This document shows, in pieces, positions 10,304 to 24,966 of a DNA stretch of 64,000 nt. The position numbers and the translations under genes were made by a program. Each line of letters begins with the position of its first letter. Within the stretch, counting starts at the first letter, position 1. The notes beneath the pieces are model-generated. The model worked only from the letters and a program-made list of their open reading frames with translations. It ran no database searches and was not told where the DNA came from. The DNA comes from Glandiceps talaboti. Its lineage: Eukaryota; Hemichordata; Enteropneusta; Spengelidae. The stretch is taken from contig NC_135564.1 of the NCBI RefSeq assembly GCF_964340395.1, positions 6,490,361 through 6,554,360 on the forward strand, in the 5' to 3' direction.

Positions 10304-13300
10304 TCGTGGGTAGTGGACACTGTGATCAATCTGGCTCTTAGGTGCCGGCTTATTAATGGTTCTCAACACAAGCTTTGGCTCTGATGGCTGGCAGTACGTA
10401 CGACAGCTAGACAGCTAATGATGTAACATAAAAGAACAGTGAACAGTCTCTCAAACAAGTTTTGACAAGACTACTGACTCCATCCTACAGGTGAAAGTGA
10501 GGCTGACTCAAATCTACAGATGAAAGTGACATTATTGATTCTGTTCTGCAGGTGGTAATGGTGTTATTGATCCCCTTAACAAGTGGAAAAATATAAGAAA
10601 TTTATCTTCATAACATGATAAAGTTTAGCAGACTATTTAGTGTAATATGCAAATTAAGGAATCACAATTCTGTGTTTTGACCCTGGTTGTCATGATTTGT
10701 AACCATATATTGCAATTTGCATATTCAAATATCACAGCAGCTATTAACACCATATATGGAATTAATTTGAATATGTAATTTAAATACTATACTGGTTTGA
10801 TAGATGCTTTTTCAGATTGTGCATGTGTAATATCAGACGTCTTTGCTACATCTGAATGAATAAACACCCACACTCTCAGTAATACAGAAATGAAATTACT
10901 TGGTCATATGTAGGTACTTAACTAGATATACATTGCATTGGAGTGTGTTTTGAATTCCGTAAATTTAATCTGAAAGACATGTACCAGTACTAACACAAAT
11001 GAAGGATTTGGTCCTTTTGTCTTGCAATAAACTTTTTGTTGGATGGATAGTATCAAGAATAACAGCAAACACACACATTGTAGCTGTTCCACAGAAATAT
11101 TACAAAACTATTGTAATCATACAGCAGAAATATCGAAGGGTCGTCAGAAGACTGTGCGTATCATACACATTGTATGTTCCCCAGGAACAATTTAGATAGA
11201 TAAGAAACAGGCTTCCCACAGACCACTCATTACAAATATAAACAACACCATACTCTACAGACAAGCAGGCACTGTATGTTGTGTACTCACATGTCATCAC
11301 GGGGAACCATGCAAGCAGACTCAAATTCTTGTTAGTTTCAATTTGTATATGTCAAAATCTGAGCCTACAATGTGATGACATTAAATAGCTTCTCTGTTCC
11401 ATGGATGTTGTGTGTGTCTCTATCTATCAGTTGGGGTCTGATGGTGTTGTTTATATTTGTAATAAGTGGGCTGTGCGAAGCCCGACAAAAATGTTGGTAT
11501 ATTTTCAATAACTGACTAATATGGTATTTTTCTACTCATACAACCAATATTACAATGGAAGATCAACTTACAAGCTAACACAGACACAAACTAAAACTAT
11601 TGTGGCATGTTGATGTAAGCTTTGAATAGGTAATGATGTAATTACACCCACAGTAGGGTGACATTTCTGATAATAAGTTTTTCTTAAGTAGTGACATAGC
11701 GTTTACACTATCTTGATTGGGGTGGTTATATACACATAACCAAGGCATTGCTATCATCGCTATTTGCATAATGTACAACATGGAACAACAATAGTTTTAG
11801 TGCGTGTCCATCTTATTTTAATGATAGCATATTTTCTGTAGTAACATACTTTTGTGACATCTTTGTAAATGAAATACAATATGTTCAGAATTTTCAGGTT
11901 GACTGCAGGAACTTGGATTTTTCCATTAGTTACTTTTGACGGATTCACCTTCATTACTATGGCGATGGTTTTTACACTATTGGTAATTTTTAAAAAAATG
12001 TACAAAATATACACTGTATGCAGTAAGTTTGGTTGTCGTGGCATGATCTGTGTACTTAAATAAAAATGTTACTACATCAAAGATGAAAACAATGACCTTT
12101 GACATATGACCTTTAACCTTATATCTATGAATAAATTCATAGCACTATTAGGACGTTGAAATTTTCATTCGGTAATGACAATTTCTGTGAGAATTTGAAA
12201 AAGTGAAAATTCACTCTAGGTTTGGCCACATAATTACTTTCCATTACTATGGTAATACATAGGTATATTACAAAAACAATTTTGTGCAGACAGTTAACTC
12301 AAACTAAACAAACCCAACTGCGATGAAATCTGCAAAACCAAATATCTTAATTTTGCAACTTGAGCAATCTTTGTAAACTATTGTTTTTACATTTGCAAAA
12401 CTGACAGATGGTACAATTCATTTTTATACTTTAACAGTGTTTGAGGATTACCATATTTTTGACCAATTTAAATATTCGTCTCTCCTGTTGAGACTTGAAG
12501 TCTAACAGTTTGGCAGTGCTGTTCATTCCAAACATAAAACTGTTCACTTTTCCTTCACTTCTTCTGCACCAATCTCCCCATATCAAAATCTTACAAGATT
12601 TTTGTACTCATGTTATCTTCCACTTTTCCAACATTTTTCCAATATTTTGGTTTACAAAACTGGATGTAAGTAATCAATCAGTTTCCATGCAAAGTATTTC
12701 GAGTTCAACATTTTCTTCATATTTGACTTGAATTTGTCAATCGGTAAACTCCTTTACAAAAGTTTTACCATGGGAAAACTTTTCTTCTGATGTCTTTTAT
12801 AAAAACCAAACAATATCATTGAAAAGTGTTTCCACCATATTTTCATTATGCTGCTACATTGTACATCATGAATGACCTTACAAATACTAACCCTTCAGAT
12901 TGTAAATATGTGCCTACTACACTCCACATCAATTATATATCTCACAATTCTCGGTACCTGAAATATTACTCCCTCAGTACTTGAAATTAACTTTTTTAGT
13001 TGGTTAAGTCACTTTGACCATCACTTATTAAAAATGGTAGTCAACACGGAAGATTTGGTAGTCATTATTTTTTTCAGCTTTCAATAATTTATGTTTAAAC
13101 AAAACATTTAATTAATAACCGTTCTGATAACACCTGAGTTTTCTTCATGAAATTAGTGACATTCATATTATGCCGCAACACTTGACCTCCAATACCAGGT
13201 AAATATCATATAAATGATTTGTGTGTACCAAGCTCTATTACACTAGTGATTAGTGGTGCATGGAGGGAGAATGATTTTATTGTTATTTTCCTACAGCCAG

Positions 13301-13756
13301 TCACAGTTCGAAACGTGCACCTTTTATGTCTAAATTATTTACAAGATCATGATGGGTAGCCACACAACAAATCTACTTGTGAAATAGTAGCTTATTTGGC
13401 AGGCAGTGAAATCTTAGACATACTGTAATCAGAACAATGACTTCCTAGGTTTACAGATAGTAGTAAACAGATAAGACATGGCAGGACATGCCATGGCGCA
13501 TACCATTTCTCTCTAGGGTTGGGTCATTGCATGTTAATTTTCAATAATGGGGAAGATGAAATGGATGGTGACTGTGCATATTTTTGATTGTGTGACGTTT
13601 TATCTATTACAAAGTAATTAATAATAAATAGCATAAATGCACATTTGTGCGTCATTTGGTCAATTTCATTTCATGAAAGGCGCTCTACTACAAATCATGT
13701 AAATCACCTTTATGAATAATCACAATAATACAATCAATGCTGACTGAGTGATTGAC
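10304..13756. other. No supported gene
   Basis: AT-rich intergenic sequence or distal 3' flank of STARD3. ORFs around 11.1 kb and 11.8-12.1 kb overlap on both strands and show no domain. DR1-like half-sites (TGACCTTTGACA, then TGACCTTTAACCTT) lie at 12090-12120. Confidence 0.55.
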
Positions 13757-13805
13757 TGTAAGATACGTTGTGTCGTTCTGCCCTCACCAGCCATGGGAGG
13801 AGTTA
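13757..13805 (+). mobile_element. MITE family A, diverged partial copy
   Basis: Begins CTGTAAGATACGTTGTGTCG, the terminal repeat seen at 17704 and (complement) 23084-23097. The remainder is too diverged to delimit. Confidence 0.45.
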
Positions 13806-15057
13806 GCCAATGTGTGAGGGCACCCCATCACAGACAGAACGAGTGATAGCAAATAACACGTTTTATTTGATATATTTGAATTATTATACAATGAAATTAC
13901 TGTTATTCTTGTATACCTAATTGTTGGGTATCTAGAAAACACATCTCTATTAGTAATGGTATGAGCCACATGTGAGTTGAGTGTTATCTCCTTTGGTCAG
14001 GAATCTGCAGTAAGTCTAACATTTCACATTGCTGTTCAGTGAAATAAACTACAAAATGGAAAGTGACTAGCAATTAAAAACAACAAGGGTGCCCTTTTCG
14101 AACTGCGACTGGTTGTAAGTTTTATATCATTATATTATATCATTAACAGTTAGACATGCCGGGAAAAAGACAATGAAACAGTCGTGAAATCAAATAAAGT
14201 GTTGCTTTTTGACTAGACGATAGGGCACTTGTAATATCACATATAAGCTATTTTGTTTATTCTACCAGGACACTATTACTCACTACAAAGCTACACTGTC
14301 AGCTTGTCCGCAGGTCTTCGATGCATATGATGGGTTGGTGTCTCCAGGAGTTTCGTGGTAGTCAAGGGTGACAACCAGTATTCGAACTTGGTAGTCATTT
14401 TGGAAAAACTGGTAGTCAATTGACACTAATCTGAGACTACTGCTAATTTCAAGCCCTGCTCCCTACGCACATCATAAAAATAATGAACATTTAATTACTT
14501 AGTCGTCACATAACTTCCGCTTCAAATGCATTACTACAGGTGTGCATGAAAATAAGTAGATCTTCTTGTTCTCTTGGTATTGCAGGTACCAAGAATTACT
14601 GTCCAATGATTTCATACACTCCAGCATTTGGTTGTTTGTACAAGGTCACCCATATTTCCTCTTACTTGCATCTCAATGCCATATTGTCTTGTTTGTTTGT
14701 TTGCACCATGTCATATATGTTTCCTCTTGCTTCTCTCTGCCATACTTGTGGAAACTGTCTTGTTAGTTTGTTTTTATATAAGGTCACACCTTTTCCCAGT
14801 TACTTGCTCCTCATTTCTTGCATTAGGTCAAAAATTTCTCCCATTTGCTAATCAAAACTATACTTTGTTTGGTCTGACACAATTTTCCATGTTTGTTTGT
14901 TTGTGAAGAGATCACAAATATTTCCAATTGACAAACTGGTATGTTTGTTTGTGTAGGTCACAGTTTCCTCATACTACTTCATGTCAAGGGTTAAAATCTG
15001 TGACCTCGAAATTCACAATTCAATACATTGTGACATAATTCCACGAAAACTAAATTT
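13806..15057 (-). other. Probable STARD3 3' UTR/flank with decayed tandem repeat
   Basis: Sequence directly downstream of the STARD3 stop codon. Positions 14635-14990 hold four or so decayed copies of a roughly 90-bp unit with TGTTTGTTTG and AGGTCACA followed by TTTCC. A GCTAATTTCAAGCCCTG block at 14443-14459 also occurs at 26740-26756. Several minus-strand AATAAA hexamers exist, so the cleavage site cannot be chosen. Confidence 0.5.
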
Positions 15058-17223
15058 CTATATTGTCCTCTGGAAAAGTTTGATGTGTTCTGCCTGCTGA
15101 CATATGTATTTATAGATATCCACAAGTACTCCGGTTAACGCCTGGTCTATAATGTACTGGGGCATCCAACCCTGTGTCAAGAAAAGTCATCAAATATTAT
15201 CAACTACATATTTTGGTGCAGTACGATGCTTTAATTTAATTGCACAGATGAGTCTTCATCATGACAACAACACATTTTATATACATTTTAACATTTTCAT
15301 CTGAAGGGGAATATCAGTAAATAAACTTTAAGACATTTTCATAAACTTTGGGTTCTGGAGAGTCTTTCATAAGTTTACATCACTAACATTATGTGTGATT
15401 GCCAAGAAACATACATTTGAAACTTGTTCCTAATTCACATGCGTTGTCTCATTATAGGAGTCATATGACATGCATATGTAACAGCAGACCATGCATATAG
15501 TTTTATTTGAAGGTAACAAGCACTCTGAAGAAACTAGGGCTAAAATCACATGGCAGAAACAAAATGTGGCGAATTTCAATAAGTTCATGAAATTAATTGG
15601 TCTGAAACAATAAGTAACAGAATTTGTTTAACTGGGTTAGCATGATGTCACGTTTAATTACCATGAAACTAGTGGAAATACTGATTTTTATCAAAGGAAG
15701 CTACAGGACGCAAATATCATGGTGGCCCTCTCTTCTGCTGTTGAAGCACCCCTAGTGGTCACACTATGCAATCTTTTGTTTCTCTGATTGCAGCCATATA
15801 TACCATGGAATACATGTAACGGTATGTAATCTCTACAAAGACCTACCTGAAATTTCAGATCTGTATTAAGAATCCATGTTATTTTACACTTAGCTGGTCT
15901 CCCTGGTAACACACGTATCACCCATCCTCCAGGACCATTTTCTCCTCTGTAAATATCACACATATATCAAATAATATCAAAGGTCATAATAATTTTGAAA
16001 CATTATGAATATTGTGACACTGAAATGAGTGATTTTTGCTAGACCTCTTGTACAACCAGTTACACTCAAGTAAAGCAATTCCAATGTGTGCCACACTTTG
16101 TTATTTGGGTGTAACAACAATCACATATTAAAATACAAAAAGTTACATTAAAGTTGTACTAGTGGGGTATTATCATTTTTTCAATTTAGACAACCAACAA
16201 TGTATTTACTAAAGATACCAATAACTAGACATTTGGAAATGCAAATTAGAGGACTGTTTTACTTATGAGTAGTATAGCAATAAGTTGGAACCGTGATTTC
16301 CCTGGGGTGCTGATTTTAGGTGTGGACTCAAAACTCAATTTGGTTGGATATATTGCACAATAGTAATGTGCACTGATACACAGCCCACAGGTGATTCCAT
16401 ACTGTTGTACATGAATGTGGCACAGTGCATTCAGTTTTAATACTTGAATGTTACTGGTTGTAAATGAATGTGGCACACAGTGCATTCAGTTTTAATACTT
16501 GAATGTTACTGGTTGTATATAGTAATGTGCACTGATACACAGCCCACAGGTGATTCATTACTGTTCAGGATGTACAATATTACGAGTTAATAATCATTAT
16601 CTCTAACAAAACAGTTTTAAAATATGTTCTAGTTACAGCTAGTGTAGCTTTAAATTTGAAATAATAAAGATATATTTACCTGACACATTTTTTAGTTGGT
16701 GGCATTTCATCATATGTGACTGCCTGCCCACTTGATATATACATTCCATCGATTAACTGCCAATGACGTACTGTGACAAAGTCCCTAAGAATGTAAATGG
16801 ACTTTGATCAGTTTCTATCAAATCAACAAGTACTGTAAACATAGATATTTTCACCACTAGAAAATTTTACCATTTTTGCAGTCTTAAAAGCTTGTTTTCA
16901 AAGACTAAGTTTTTACTAATTACCAGACTGGTACATTGTATTCATGTCCAAGAAGACATTTTAGTCACTACATATTTTGTGGTTTTGTTTTCCGGTGAAA
17001 TAAGCGAAAATAAGTCTTTAGTGAAAATTTCCCGGTTTAGTTTATGATATATTAATTATACTGAAACTATAAAATATAATTACTTCCCCTTATTCATTGC
17101 AATGAAAGACACCAACCTCCTTATAAACTACCTAAAAATATTTAAATGACCAATTGATTAGCCAACCAACCAACTGACCAACTAACAAACCAACCAACCA
17201 CCACACAACCATCCAATTGATCG

Positions 17224-17256
<33 letters not shown>

Positions 17257-20200
17257 CCAACCAACACATACAACCAACCAACAACACATTCTGCCAACTG
17301 ACTGACGACCAACCTTCAACCCCCCAACCAACATTCATTCAATCAACCAACCAACACATTCCACCAACCCACTCACCCCACCCACCCACCCAACCCACCA
17401 AACCACCCACCCACCCACCCACCAACCAATGACATAGATTACCTGCTAGCTACAATTCCTCCACCTGATTCAGCAGCCCTGTTGTAAGCTATATCTGTAT
17501 GGTCATCAACTGTGTGTATAATTTTAGCTTCAGCAATGGTTGGATTCCATTTTGGTGAGTCCGGTAATTTATAAAATAATTCTTCAAACAACAACTGAGC
17601 ATCAATATCCACATTGCCCTGGAAGACGAAAGAAAATATATGGATGTGTAGAATAGCTACAAAAACATTGCCCAAATGTCAAATTTAGTTAAATTAATTT
17701 CTAGACTGTAAGATACTTTGTGTTGTTTAGCCCTATCAGGCTTTTAAACCACGCCTGTACTCCCGAATCAAAGTCAGGAGTTTATGAAAGGGAAAACTTT
17801 TTATCACACCAAAATTACATTGACGCTTTCACTTTCAGGCACTGACATAAACAAAGATATAGAAATGAGTGGGACTTTTAAGGAAATGTATAGGATAGTG
17901 GTGTAAAACTTATTCACTGTTTTGAGAAACAATCATTTGAACTCATGTTAACCTTGACCTTGACCTTTGTACATCTTATAACAGTGTTACTAAAGTAGGG
18001 ACAGAGTTTCTGAAACTATTACAATTCACACAAACCTCCATTTTGTAAATGCGTCCTAGATCATGAAAATCTTTGACATATACAGTAACACCAGTACTAT
18101 TCTGTTTTTCTAATTTCCAACCATCATCTGCTTTCACCATCTGCAGCATTTTCTCCATGGCATCTCTACCTTTCATATAATATTCCTTGTCCTGTTAAAT
18201 AACAATCGTATTTTAAATAATAGTACACATTTATACAGCACCTTTCATGACGCAAGTCGTAATCATAGCACTGTAAATTATACCTATAAGTAATGCCAGA
18301 CTCAAGTGTAGTGGTCAGACCCCCTAGCCCAAGTAATTTCAGTCTCTGTGTAGTGGTCAGACCCCCTAGGCCAAGTAATTTCAGTCTCAATGTGTAGTGG
18401 TCAGACCCCCTAGGCCAAGTAATTTCAGTCTCAATGCATAGTGGTAAGACCCTCTAGGCCAAGTAATTTCAGTCTCAATATGTGATGGTATGAATCCCTA
18501 AGCCAGGCAATAGCTGTCCTGACGTTTTGTGGTAAGACCCCCTAGGCAAAATACATTTAGTATCAATGAGTAGCAATAGGACCCCCTAGACCCAGTAGCC
18601 TCAATGCATAGTGGTAGTGTAAAGACTTGCATGGCACATAAAGGGTTAAAATATCTTAAATATCTTATCTACTGATCTTATCAGTACAATATACCAGTAT
18701 AACACAGGCAACTAACCTTAGGTGATAATAAATTAATGTTTGTAGAGCTTGCACTCTGACTAGCTGGAAGTGATTGGAAAGTTCTTCTTCCCCGACCCAT
18801 TTCTTCATCACTAGCATATTCAGTTTCACTTTCACTGCCTACAATGGAAGGACACATGTTTACAGTGAAATCTAAAGTTTTAGTAGTACTAGTAGAACAA
18901 CAAAACAACACTGGATTACTTTATCATAAGATATTAAATGCCATGCTAGCTCTTACACCTTTCTTTCCTAAAAACGAACCATTACAAGAAGTCAATTAGA
19001 ACACACATACACATACCTAATCATTAGAATTGATGACAGAAACGAGTTTGTTAAAACTAACATAGACAACTTTATAAGATTTAATCTTTTGATTATACTA
19101 ATATATGAAGTATTGTTTGTTTGTTTTTGGTTTCTTCCCTAATTTTTTGTTTCTGTAACTGATTTACTAGTCATACTTTCTCTACCTTTTAGTGATGCAT
19201 GTACTACCAAACCAGAGTGACAATAGAATTTCAAGTAGGCCACATGATGTTTTTTTTACATCTATCACAACATTTTTGGCATGAATCAGCCAAACAAAAT
19301 ACAGGCCGAGATAATGCGCACACACACACACACACACACACGAAATGTTATATTTCACTGTGATTACAAACTTAGAATCTTCCTTGTTTCATCCGACAGT
19401 GATGTTTATTTGTGTTCACAGTCAGATAAAATGTATCATTTCATGTGTGTGCATACTATCAGTGTCTGTATTTTGTTTTATGTAATTCGTAACAAAAAAC
19501 ATTGCACCACCTACTTGAAATTCAAGTCACTTTGGTTTGGTAGTATCTCATGAATCTATTTGATAAAACTTTCTTTGATGTGATTGGTTCAAACTTATGA
19601 CTGCCAGATGTGCTGTATGAATGTAATGAATTGGATAAAGCTTACCTTCAGGTGTACTGACAGGTGAATAGAACTCAGAACCTTGTGCTGAGTGATAGGA
19701 ATCAAATCTCCTGTCCCGTGATCTATCATCGTAAAGTAACGGCTGTCTTTCCCCACTCCTAGAAAATCCTTGCCTCTCATACACTTGAAAATAATACAAT
19801 TAAAATATGAGTAATGTAGATATGAAAATTGCTGAAGTTGGAAATTTCACAGTCAGGTAATTGTGTGTATCACATAATATGCAAATTAATCTCGTTAATA
19901 TGCACATATATCCAAGCTCAGTCAAGAGACTAAACTATCATAATATGCAAATTAATCTAGTTAATATGCACATATATCCAAGCTCAGTCAAGAGACTACT
20001 TAACTGAATTGTATTTCTGCACTATCTTGCAGAACAAGTACAAATGAAATAGTGATAACATAAATAAGGGATAATATAATATGCAAATTAATGTAATCAA
20101 TATGAACATGCATATTTATGCTGGGTGAAGAAATAACTTAACGTGTTTGTAATTTCTAGCCTATACTGGCCGAAAGAGTGACAAGAAGTCTCTTAATATG

Positions 20201-23200
20201 CAAATTAACCCAATAAATATGCACATATAGCCATGCTGAGTCAAGAGAACTTAACTGACTAGTATATCTATACTGTATACTGTATAAAGTACATTTTAGT
20301 TGAAGGTTGAAGGCTGTTTGAACATGATGTATTATAAATATGTAATAATGATATCAATAATTGTACATACTTATAGCAAACTTCTTTTCCTGTGGTAAAA
20401 CTTTCCAATCCAGTAGCCATGTCTCAACCCATGCCATTGCAAAGGACAAAAGAAATATAACATAATGCAATGACTGTGAACTCCCACTGGTTCTGAAACA
20501 TTCAGCTGGTACAGCAGTTGTAGACTTCTGTGTTACAGATAAAAACATACAAATTAATATTTAGAAAATATAAGTACAGTGAAAATTGTACACGTCTGAA
20601 AAACGTACTTTATGTTTGACAAAAAGTGAGATCTGTGGCAATAGACACCAAGGATTAAGGCCATTGTCTGACATTAACATTGTGAGTGAAGAACAGTTGT
20701 CTGTGGTTACAGGCATGAGATAGGAGTGTACATACTAAATCCAAGTCAATGCCTGTGACAAATTAACCTTTGTGCCATGTTTGAATGCTTACTTGCTGTG
20801 ATTACAGGCATGGTATAGACAGGTAGATACTAAATCCAAGTCAATGCCTGTGACAAGTTAACCTTTGTGCCATGTTTGAATGCTTACTTGCTGTGGTTAC
20901 AGGCATGGTATAGACAGTTAGATACTAAATCCAAGACAATGTCTGTGTCAAATTAACCTTTGTGCCATGTTTGAATGCTTACTTGCTGTGATACAGGCAT
21001 GGTATAGACAGGTAGATAGTAAATCCAAGACAATGTCTGTGTCAAATTAACCTTTGTTCCATGTTTGAATGCTTACTTGCTGTGATTACAGGCATGGTAT
21101 AGACAGTTAGATACTAAATCCAAGACAATGTCTGTGACAAATTAACCTTTGTGCCATGTTTGAATGCTTACTTGCTGTGATTACAGGCATGGTATAGACA
21201 GGTAGATAGTAAATCCAAGACAATGTCTGTGTCAAATTAACCTTTGTTCCATGTTTGAATGCTTACTTGCTGTGATTACAGGCATGGTATAGACAGGTAG
21301 ATAGTAAATCCAAGACAATGTCTGTGACAAATTAACCTTTGTGCCATGTTTGAATGCTTACTTGCTGTGATTACAGGCATGGTATAGACAGGTAGATAGT
21401 AAATCCAAGACAATGTCTGTGTCAAATTAACCTTTGTTCCATGTTTGAATGCTTACTTGCTGTGATTACAGGCATGGTATATACAGGTAGATACTAAATT
21501 CAAGACAATAGACAGCTTATCTGCATGCCATTGTATGACTATTAGATTTCATCTGTAAAGACCATGCGCTATTTGACAAAATACTCTTGTTGACAAAATA
21601 TAAAATACATACCCAATCAAACAGGATGACTTTTGCTATGAGAAAACAACATGTAGCTAATGTTGTAAACTGGAAAAGAAGGACAAAGTATATCTCAGTA
21701 TTAACATAATTATGAAAATTTCTACACACATCAAAGTAAAAACTGTTTTGGAAAAGAATCCCAACTTTTGACAAACATATATATACAAGTACCTAATTAG
21801 CATATCTCTGACAAGACTGACAAAATCTTCACAGCAATTTTGGATTGCTTTCCGAAAATACTCACATTCAAGCATGCATGTCGCATACACACACACACAC
21901 ACACACACACATGCACACAGACAGACATACAGAGACAGAGACAGACACACAGACGGAGAGACAGACAGACACACAGACAGATGACAGACAGACATACAGA
22001 CAGATGACAGACAGACACACAGGCTGACCCATTGCTACTCTGTGATAGCACTAAATTCTATAATATAATCTCCAAACATGATAACAAAGTTGAGAGCCAA
22101 CTTACTGCAACCATTAACCAGTGTTTACTTTTACAGACTGCGTATGCCAGGAGTAGAAGTACAGCGCGTAAGGCTGAAAGTAACACTATATCAAACAACG
22201 AAGTTTTGAAATTGTATAACTGGATTTGACAATGAAACTCTGTCTTCAAGCCACGTGACACCTAGGAAGAAACACAATATGGGCAATTCACATCATGATA
22301 AATCAATAAATAAAATATGTTGAACCATGCTTAAGCCAAGTTATTGCCTTTGAACAGAAAGTATGTCTAAATTACTCGAAATATGAGTCACAACATACCA
22401 TTTTTTCCCATTGTTCTTTTCTTCAAAAATTATACTTGAGGAGGTACAATGTATAATTATATTATTCTCCAATATTTGTCTTCTTTCAGCCAGAAAATAC
22501 AAATCACCGAAAGGTTTTGTCACTACTCAACTCGTAGTGACAAGGCCCCTTAGGTCACTTGTATTTTGCTTGGTTGAATGGAAATTTTGGTTAATAATAT
22601 CTAAATGTATGTGATGTTGATTTTGTATGAGTCTCATTTTATTCTTGTATATCACGCATATATAACAATGTCTTGTATATCATAGTATTCTTGTATAATT
22701 ATTATTATTATAATAAGCTGTATTAGTCCACATACATTTGTGAATGGTGTTGAAGCAGGAGGAAATCGAAATACCCTGGGAAAACCTGCATTGCTCTGTT
22801 GCGTCAAACTGAGCATCCCCCTTCATACATACAGATTTGGTTAAGTTTTAATCAAACCCAGTCAGTGCTGAGTGGGTTCAAACCCAGACTGTAGTGGTAA
22901 GAGGTGTATGAGTTAACCCCTTGGCCACAGACAGCTCCTCTGAGTAGTAGCCATTTTTTCTATCATAGAAGGGCAGAAGCATTATTCTACTTAGTCTGTA
23001 AGATATAGACATTCATGCCACACTATCAACCAGCACCATTTTCATCATGGTTAAGAAGCCTGTTAGGACTGAACAACATGACGTATCTTACAGTCTAGTT
23101 TGTACTGTACTGTTGAAGAATAGCAATGCTTTATCACTTTTCAAAGTGATTGAGAAAAAGATCCTGCTGTGTGTGTGGTGTCTCTGTTATTGTTAGTTTA

Positions 23201-24894
23201 GAGTTGAATTGTGTCTATTTTGTGTTAAAAGTATTATGTTCCACATTGGTGAAACACCAAGGCAACTTCGTTTCTCCTGTATTTGAATGAGGTCAGAAAA
23301 TGAAAAAAAGGAAAAACATTTGAAATGCTTACACTTGCTTGTAGAATCCAGAGCAAGAAGATAAACAAGAAATCAAATAAAGTGACGAGACAGAACATCC
23401 GTCGTACAGATGAAAACTTCATTTCTCTTTCATTGGCCATGATTTGACTTTGAGTGACTGACTGTGATTGTGAATGTCCTGATTCTAGATCTCTTGGTGG
23501 ATACGGAGTAGTTGGGAGAGCACCGTACAGAATATTAGCTGCATGTTTGGCTGATTCTTCACGAGACGTACTATGCATGTCTTCTCCCTGTAAAACATAT
23601 CATTATTTTGGCATAACATTACTTACAATATTACAAGTGTTGTGCTAAATTTAGACATATTCATAAATTTCCAAAAAAAAATTGTGTTTCAGATGAAAAG
23701 CTTGGTCTGTAATTATATCAATATTTTTGAAGCAAAACGTGAATTTTTGTTGATTTTTACTGGCATGTAATAACATGATTCTCCCAATATTTAGCAAATA
23801 TTTAAATTTTTGTCACCCAAGTCCAGTCAAACATCGTCCAAAAATTCCATTCGCAGTTGTAAACTTGTGGAAAGGTAGCAGAAAACACCCAAAACTCAAA
23901 TACAAATAATAAAATTACAGTAAATACATAATTAATTTGTTAATTAATTAATTAATAAATATGTAGAAATGGCAACATACACAAACTGTTAGTTGCATAA
24001 CATCAGGGATTCTGCCAAGATCTCACAGAAATATTATTAACAACAATATATATCTTTATTACTCAAAAATATGTTTGTCATGGCGACCAGGAGCAAAAGT
24101 GATCATGTTTATATCAACTTTCCAATACCATTAAACTATAGTAAGTTGTGCTAGAGTAACCCATTTGACTATAAGGCCAAATAAAAAATGTTGGTTTGTT
24201 CCGGTTACCCGACCCCACCTAGTTTTTCACGCTAACCCTAAACTTTTTTTTACATATTCGAGAAAAAAATAAAATAAAATCACGAAAATCGTGAAGTCTG
24301 CAGAAAATAGTGGATGCGGAAACTGACATCAACGTAACAAGACAATATAAAATATTCTTCCAATCTGTAATGGCTGTACATCTGATGAGAAGAAACCAAT
24401 AACACAAAGACAATATGGAAAACAACGGAAAACCTAACTATCTGAGCTAGACAATCGCATATGAAAAAAAATGTAAAAAATAAAATAAAAACTCTACCTA
24501 CCCTACCTATTCTAAAATTGAATGTAATCAGAACCACACAATTTTTTTTTACACCCAAGTATAGGGTGGAAATGATTGCAGTGATTGTAAATGAATTAAA
24601 TCGGTCATTCCATAATATGTTATGGTTCAGATCTCAAGGTCACTGGTAACAACTAAAACATGTTTCAGTAAAAATAACATATAATTATTCTGATTAACTA
24701 AAAATAACACAGAAAAATGTTGACATCTGGTCCATGATCATCACCCCACATACATAGTGATTATTCAACCAAAAACTACATGTACACACACTGGTAACAT
24801 ATGGGTTACAAAGATAACAATTTTTTGTCCCATATGTTTATTTTTTTAGAATTTTTTTAGAATTTTTTTTAATGACTATAAATCACAATATTTT

Positions 24895-24966
<72 letters not shown>

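Noticed and set aside
14540-14906. Three overlapping plus-strand ORFs of 66-103 codons
   Set aside because: All frames are open because of a decayed TGTTTGTTTG-containing tandem repeat; no protein signal.
20705-21512. Regularly spaced repeats resembling a CRISPR array
   Set aside because: Units are contiguous ~96-bp tandem copies with no unique spacers, in a eukaryotic intron.
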